DNA of 63,008 nucleotides from Fragilariopsis cylindrus CCMP1102 (lineage: Eukaryota; Bacillariophyta; Bacillariophyceae; Bacillariales; Bacillariaceae), in NCBI GenBank assembly GCA_900095095.1, contig FMBT01000531.1:1-63008 (forward strand). The letters run 5' to 3'. The position numbers and the translations under genes were made by a program. Under the pieces are notes generated by a model. The model did not search any database. It worked only from the letters and a program-made list of their open reading frames with translations, and was not told the origin of the DNA. Positions within the stretch are counted from its first letter, which is position 1. The number at the start of each line of letters is the position of its first letter. This document shows positions 56,164 through 63,008 of this stretch, in pieces.

Positions 56164-57591
56164 GAAGAAAATTTGATTTAATTTAATTTAATGTAATTTA
56201 ATTCGGTGACTGGTGACTAATTTTCTGTTTGGAAAATTTCACAGTGATGATTGAGTAAAAAAATAGTGAAAGAGTGGGTGAATAAGAAAATCGATCGTAC
56301 ACGTATACAGCAGAGACAGAGAGACAGACAGAGAAAGAGAGGAATCGTATCTATAAATCTAGTAAACTTCCTTCACTTACTTTCTTGTTTGCTGATATGA
56401 TGTGCAGTAATAATGCACAAGCAAATAATTCGCTTGTTAAAAGCAAGCGTTGTGGTGGATGACATGGTACTGTACTCGTGTTTTTGATATTCAATAGGTA
56501 CCGGTAGAAGCAAGCGTTAAGAACAAGTGCATGATGACGATGGCGATGTAGCACTACTTCATATATGTAATCCTAATATATGAAACATTTATGTTTGAGG
56601 ACATTCACACAACGGCCCCTCGTAGATACGGTTTTCTAAACTTGTTTCAACAATTAGTATTTCTCTCGCGTCGTAAAGAAATTCAACGAAATTAGAAGAG
56701 AAAAACAAGTATCTCGCATAAAAACAAAAACAAATATCAAAATTCATACGACGATAATTTTCAATATAATGATCGGGGGCTGCTATTACTGTCTAGTACT
56801 CGATTGAAGAAATGAAATGAAAATTAGAACTAGTGAAATTAATACTGTAGTATATAGTATAGAGTTGAAGTATCCTTCAATATAATGCATCATCTACTAC
56901 TGTAGACGTGTGTGTTTGTTTGGTTAAAATATATACGGAACTTATAGTTTCGCTCTCTCAGTTATTATTTTTTAGCACGCAATCAAAATTTGACGTCGGA
57001 CTCCCTCTTATTATAACTGCAGTGCGTGATTAGTTTCTAAATGATATGTGTAAGCGGTGGTAAATACATAATAGGGGTGGGCCTGCCTGCCTGCCTGCCT
57101 CCTAACACATATCTTATATGAAACACTTCGGTGAGATTTGATTGTTACTCTAGCTAGAGTAGCAAAGTGGGTATCTATCATCGTCATAAAAGAGAACATG
57201 TGGCAAGGATGTGAGTAGGGAGAAAGACAAAGACAAATGCGACATACGTTAAGGTGGTGGTCGTCGCCATTTATTTTTGTTTTAACAATAGCAAATATAC
57301 ATTCTACATTGAAAGATGTTCTACTGATTGAGAAAATATCTATTAGAGTAACGTTACAATTTCGTTTTTGCATTTGCAATGAGATTACATTTATTCTCTT
57401 CGTACATTACGTGTAGTCATGTTACAACTAACTCATTATTGATCATGCAACTTTAATTGTTAATTTGCTTCTATGATGTATTATACATGTTATTTTCTTC
57501 TTTTATATGGTTACAATTACAGTTTACTTTTACTATTTTGGTACATAACGTGTAGTCATGCAACAATCAACTCGTTGTTGATCATGCAAGT
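56164..57591. other. Spacer between the tandem DUF285 genes
   Basis: No gene is supported. A short GCCTGCCTGCCT tract lies at 57081-57100. 'GTGTAGTCATG' and similar words near 57412 and 57551 mark a small duplication of about 40 bp at the 3' side of copy A. Confidence 0.35.
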
Positions 57592-59841
57592 CTATTCGAG
57601 TACTTCTTCAATTTCAACTGTAGAACATCCCGGAATACCGCATCTTACTGGACAAAAGAACTTTGCTTTGTTAAAATCTGTTCTGTTAAAAACTGTTCTA
57701 TTAAAAACTGCACTACCTTCTGTTTGTGTTTGACTACCGCATTTATTTTCTAATGCAATATCCTTGCAACTGAATTTTGTACCATCAGCTAACGGATCAA
57801 ACCTTTACCATCCTTACAGGGTGGACAAAATCTTAAACAGAAGGATGGACAACTTAGTGATACTAATGTATTATTATTTTTTGGATCTACCTTTTTGCAC
57901 TTTTTTCTTGCATTTTTACCAACAAACTTTCACACCCTTTAAACCTAGTCTTGTTTTTGAATTTGAAGTGTGTATCATCACACATATGCCTGATGGTACC
58001 ACTATATCTGTAGGTGGATTACTAGCTGTTGTGGTGGGGCTGGTGGAAGGGGGTGATGATGGAGCTACAAACACACAACCTTGATTTCCATTCTGACACC
58101 ATGGACCAATTGTAGGATTTGGATCTACTGTATCTGGACAACCGGTTCCAAGAAACATGGCAGTTGTATTAATAAAATTAGTAGTCTTGTATCCCCATGA
58201 CGAAAGGCATTGGTTGAAAGCTTCTGCATTACCAAACATCCGTTGCATAGAATCTACCTGAGAGACGTTCCAATCGTCAAGAGGTTGGTTGAAGTTTTCT
58301 GCATTACGGAACATAGCAACCATATTTGTTGATTTTGACGTGTCCCAACCAGCCACAGACTGATTAAAAGAACGTGCAGAACGAAACATTAGTTCCATAC
58401 TTTCTACTTGACCAACGTCCCATTCATTAATCGGTTGGTTGAATTTTTTTGCTCTAAAAAACATTCTATCCATATTTTTTACCTGGGACGTATCCCAAGA
58501 ACCAATGTATTGATTGAATCTATTAAATGTTTGGTTTCCGTCTTCAAAAAGAGCTCCACCAAACATTCCAGACATTGTCGTAACTTTTCCAACATTCCAA
58601 CACTCTAAGGGCTCATTAAACTTAATGATTTCTTTACAGGATAGACCTGCGCAATAGATATTATTTTCTGTACTAAAAGCATATGACATGTCAGTAACGT
58701 TTGCCGTATTCCAACAGTTAATACTACCTTTGACAGGACATTTGTTTATGACACACTCGTATATCAATTTTTGGAAAGATCCTTCTTCATAAATTTTATA
58801 ACTAGAAACATCAGGACGTGTAATACAATTACGAGTACAATCTGTAGTTCGAAGTGCTTGATTATCATTAATCTCTTGAACACGACGAGAACGTTTATCA
58901 AGTTGCTTCTGTTGTTGTTGTTGTTGTTGCTGTTGATGATGATAAGATATATCATCGTCTATTGGATAAGAATTATAATAATCATCATCGTGAGGACGGT
59001 CATGAAGATGGTGATCGTGATCGTGAACACGAATATAATCGTCCCAGTAAGTGATGGGAATATCTAAAATATCAACACAAATTCCATTCGTCTTCTTCTC
59101 GTTGCTGTTGTAGTTTACGACTGTGCTGTCAGTATTAGTAGCAGTTGTTGTTGTTGTTGTTGTTGTTGTTGTAATGGAAGAAGAATAGGAAGAAGATCTC
59201 ATATTATTCATACTATAGTGATCAATACAAATCATCTTGTTCTTGTTGTTCTTGTTCTTTGATGATGTTGAGGACGAGCATGACGATAATGGGAGATTTC
59301 CAGCGTCAAGCTTTTTTGATTTTGGACTAAGTGCAATAGAAGGTCCGCATTCGTTTCCTTCTTCTTCTTCTTCTTCTTCCTCAACATCAACATCAACAGT
59401 ATCGAAGTCAACGTCAACATCAACATCAACGAGAATATCGTTTCGAAGCTTATTTGATGGTTCATATTGACGATGGTCTTCCTCATTAAACTTCTTGGAG
59501 TTCTTATACTTGTACGTGTACGTGTCGCTATCATTATCGCTTGTAGTGATCTTGTCTTTCGACGAGTGAGTATTAGGGGAGGTATTATAACTTTCCCAAT
59601 GATCATCATTATTACTATTACTACTACCAGCAATACGGAGATGTGATAATTCACCGTCGAGATCAGTAGTAGAATAAAGTTGTTGTCTCTCTTCTTTATT
59701 CTCCTTATTATCCTCCTTCTTCTTCTTCGACGATGCTGTTGTTGTTGGTGGTGGTATTATGATGATGTTATCATTAGCCATAGTAGTAATGCCTGGCGAC
59801 GAAGAAAGGAACGTACTTAATACGACGAAAGATAACCTCAT
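57592..59841 (-). CDS. DUF285/BspA-like repeat surface protein, copy A
   Basis: 641 residues are open from MRLSFVVLSTFLSSSPGI to 57916. Layout: signal-like start, Ser/Asp/Asn-rich stalk with poly-Glu, DAGNLPLSSCSSSTSS, poly-Thr, KMICIDHYS, VDILDIPITYWDD, His/Gln-rich linker, then TTDCTRNCITRPDVSSYKIY, NCWNTANVTDMSYAF and about seven DUF285 repeats (such as WDTSQVKNMDRMFFRAKKFN and WDVGQVESMELMF), CLSSWGYKT and a Pro/Thr/Ser linker. Next to GIC, a TG duplication near 57977 shifts the frame to an early stop. Copy B shows that the true tail continues with a Cys-rich module. Here that module is also hit near 57926 and 57800, and its stop is at 57592-57594. DUF285 repeats are LRR-type; surface adhesion or binding is likely. 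The two copies are tandem duplicates in the same orientation, and the repeat part of A is intact. Confidence 0.7.
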
Positions 59842-60873
59842 GATGATCTAAATTTACTACTATGATTCATTCGGTGTGTTTTGAAAAGTAAACGAAAGCA
59901 AGGCGTTGAGTGAGAAGGGAGATAGAGATAGAGAGAAGATTTCATATCTCCCAAACTTTCAATTGATTATATTACCGGTATAGACTTAACTTACTTGTGT
60001 TTGACCGCTAGGTAGGCAGGTAGGCAGGTAGATGCAATTTGATTGCTTGTTATATCGATTATGTCGAATGTCGATAATATGATGTCTTTGTCGAATAATG
60101 TCGATTCGAATCAAGTTTGTACACACAAATTACTGGTATGTAATAGAGTAGTTATAAGGAAGTAATTGACAGTAGTGATGCTCGATTTTCAGATGGTAAT
60201 ACCGCTAGTATTAAGTGCTGCAGTTCTTATTAATAGGAGATACAGCAGTACCGTATTACATGATGGTAGCACAAAAAAGAGACATAACTTGACAAGATTC
60301 AAAGATTTATTAATCCTAATTAACAAGCAATTTGCAACACAAGATAGATACGCTACCACCTGTTACCACAAACAGCAGGGGCTTGCTGTGATAATTTATT
60401 AACAAGCAAATTAGTAAGTGAAACGAAACAAATTAATTCCTCCGAAAATGCGTTTAACCTTTGTTCTATTTTCGATGTGTACTGTACTGTACTTTACTAC
60501 TGATGTCTGCACATACCATACTATGGGTATACTAGTATAGTCCTACAATTATAAAGGGGTTGATTGATTGATTCATTCATTCATTCAGGGGTAGGAAAAA
60601 ACATCTTGTCAACGGCTGTACTAGTAATCGGGCGTCGAATGACGAAGCAAAGCAACAAGCAAGCAAAACAAGAACACAAGAAATGCAACATCATATATCT
60701 GATGGCACTCGTATCTTCTCATATCCTACTAGTATCAATAGATCTAGCAAGCCTACACACACACACACACACGCCATTCTCTTTCACAGAAAAGCAAATC
60801 GATTACCATAGCTAGTTGTAATTAGATAGATTCGAAACAAAAACAAAAACGAACAGGACAGAGGCAATTCATT
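59842..60873. other. Divergent intergenic region
   Basis: It probably holds the promoters of copy A and the helicase. TACTGTAC words lie near 60480 and (CA)n at 60755-60771. The 78- and 83-codon frames are not called. Confidence 0.4.
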
Positions 60874-63008
60874 ATGGAAGGATTATCTACTGAACAAAAA
60901 CAGGAAGCAATATATCAAGCAAATCAATTAGAAAAACGTGCAGAAGCACGTGCTGAACAACGTGAATTAGAAAAAGCTATTGAATTAAAACGTATAAAAA
61001 GATTCAATGAATCATCATCATCGCAGACAGCAGCGGCAGCGGCAGCGGTGAATAATTTGAAGACGAAAAGTAGTATTGGTGGTGGTATCAATAAAAGACA
61101 AACATCCACTGCCGCTACTGGTGGCGGTGGTGATAAGGGTAAAATTAAATTTATTTCAAAACGTCAACGTCTTGCTTTGGAACAACAGAAAAACGAGAAA
61201 GAAAGCAACGGCGGGAAGAAAGAGGTATCGACTTCAACAGCGGAAGAAGAAGTAGTAGCAGCTTCCTCCACTAATAACATATCAGCTCGTCGTCCAGTTC
61301 CAGCAGCTACTTCTAATAGAAATAGCAATAACAATAGAAATAACAATAACAGCAATAGCCGCGGCGGCGGCAGTACTTCGTCAAATAATAATGATAACAA
61401 TACAACAACAGGAGATGATTGGACCGATCGTGATCGACAATCAATTCGTGAAACATATTTAGGGATATCGAATAAAGTGAATATGACCAATGAACAATAT
61501 ATGGAAGAAAAAAAATTAAAAGCGAAAAAAAATATGAGTAAAAGAACTAAGTCTGGTAAAAAGACCAATTTTAGATTTAATTGGGATGATACCGATGATA
61601 CATTACCACAAGATGATCCATTATATCAAGGTCCATCGATTGTTGGAATAGGTCGTCAGCAACAAAGAAATGGAGGTGGACAAGGAGGGCGATATAATAA
61701 TAGTAATGATAATAGTCGTAATAATTACGATACCGTGGTGGTGGTGGTAATCGAAACAACAACAGTAACAATTATCACAACAATGATCGAGGAGGAGGAG
61801 GAGGACGTTATAATAGTAATGATGGTGGTGAACGTGGACGTGATCGTTATGGTGGACCACCATCTCGTGGTGGTGCTGATGGTGATCGTGATCGTTATGA
61901 TAATCGTGGTGGTGGACGCGATAATCGCGGCCGAGGTGGTGGAATGAATTCATTTGAAAATAGTATTGATACGAAACCACTTCAAGAAATGACAAGTCGT
62001 GATTGGAGAATATATCGTGAAAATCATAATATTGTTTGTAAGGGCGGGAAGGCACCACCACCATTACGTTATTTTAATGATGGTTCATTATTACATCCAA
62101 GTTTATTAAAAGCATTAAAAGAAATTATGTATTATGATAAACCAACGCCTATTCAACGTCAGGCTATACCAATTGGTATGCAACGTCGTGATTTAATTGG
62201 TATTGCAGAAACAGGATCAGGTAAAACATGTGCATTTGGTATCCCATTGATACAATATATATTACAATTGCCTTCCTCTGTTACAACACGAGATAAAGTG
62301 GCTGAACAGGGTCCACTTGCTATCGTATTAGCCCCAACACGTGAATTAGCATTACAAATTGATGGTGAATTTCAAAAATTATTAACATTTTGTGTAAGAC
62401 CAAATCAAATTTTATCGGCATGTATTGTTGGTGGACAAAATATGACAGTCCAAGCACAAAAATTACGTGATGGGATACATATTGTTGTGTAGGTACGCCG
62501 GTCGGATCAATGAATGTTTAGAATTAACATATATGGTATTAAATCAATGTTCGTATTGTGTACTAGATGAAGGTGATAGGATGATTGATATGGGTTTCGC
62601 TCCTCAACTTGAAAGTATATTAGATCATATGGGTGGTTCGTTGAAAAGTGAAAATGAAAGTGAAGCATATGAACAAGAAAAACAAGATTTACAAACATTA
62701 CAAACATTACAGCAACAACAAGAAGAGAATTCCAGTACAGCAACAATCGAATTACCAAAACATCGTGTAACAGCAATGTTTTCAGCAACAATGCCATTAG
62801 AGGTAGAACAAATGGCAAAGAAATACTTAAGATTTCCTGCTGTTATTAGTGTAGGTGATCGTGATTCACGAAAGAATGCACGTATTGAACAAAAGGTTCT
62901 ATTTTTATCGTCACCAAGTGCAAAGGAGGGTGCGTTACGGAAATTAATACTAGATCCAAGATTTATGCGTGAAAAGGTTTTGGTATTTGTAAATGAAAAG
63001 AAACATTG
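60874..63008 (+). CDS. PRP28: Spliceosomal DEAD-box helicase PRP28/DDX23, 5' part
   Basis: The start is at 60874 (MEGLSTEQKQEAIYQANQLE). The N-terminal part is Lys/Gln/Asn-rich, with GKIKFISKRQRLAL, DWTDRDRQSIRETYLGI and RFNWDDTDDT, as in Prp28/DDX23. A shift near 61733 (a lost C) joins it to an RGG-rich stretch. Then come REMTSRDWRIYRE-type sequence, the Q motif PTPIQRQAIPIG, Walker A AETGSGKT, APTRELALQI, and IVGGQNM. Near 62486-62505 two indels destroy the frame over what should be GTPGRI. Next frame: YMVLNQCSYCVLDEGDRMID and MFSATMP (motif III). Motif II reads DEGD, not DEAD. After that comes VLFLSSPSAKEG, and the gene runs off the end. Prp28 swaps U1 for U6 at the 5' splice site. It should be essential, so the indels look like assembly errors. 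Confidence 0.85.

Overview
This window looks like nuclear DNA of a diatom, most likely a cold-adapted pennate one. Four things point that way. Genes lie on both strands with short GT-AG introns. The base composition is AT-rich, with very long Gln, Asn, Asp and Ser tracts. Several proteins match stramenopile or diatom families: DUF285 (BspA-like) repeat surface proteins, a flavin oxidase/cyclopropane synthase fusion, and a TPR-like family. A DUF3494 ice-binding protein suggests a polar or sea-ice habitat. The species cannot be named from sequence alone.

Layout. At 0.6-24.8 kb lie: an unrecognised membrane/acidic protein (617-2687, broken frames); a fucosyltransferase-like enzyme (3229-5279, minus); an amine-oxidase/CFAS fusion (6041-10005); a PLAC8-like protein (11696-12091, minus); a small broken secreted protein (13160-13691); a diatom-type orphan (14824-15789); an RMT2-like arginine methyltransferase (17167-18588); and a Gln-rich giant of about 1,694 residues in three exons (19427-24751, minus). 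At 24.8-41.1 kb genes are sparse: a decayed gag-like region, a TA-flanked MITE, a satellite array of about 190 bp units, an inverted-repeat element, a broken transposase-like fragment and minisatellites. Two ordinary genes sit in this stretch (30234-31052 and 33292-34557). At 42-63 kb lie: the ice-binding protein; a flavin-reductase-like protein; an SGNH hydrolase; a five-exon two-TM protein resembling SLATT; a multi-TM protein; two tandem DUF285 surface proteins; and the 5' part of the spliceosomal helicase PRP28/DDX23, cut by the window end.

The genes do not form one pathway; this is normal eukaryotic mixed gene order. The strongest common theme is secreted, surface and membrane proteins (ice-binding, DUF285, SGNH, multi-TM and SLATT-like).

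Many otherwise convincing genes carry single-base indels, often in homopolymers. This includes the normally essential PRP28, where two indels hit a core motif. In two genes, restoring one base makes the total coding length a multiple of three. Uncorrected assembly errors are the simplest explanation, though some copies, especially the DUF285 tails, could be real pseudogenes.
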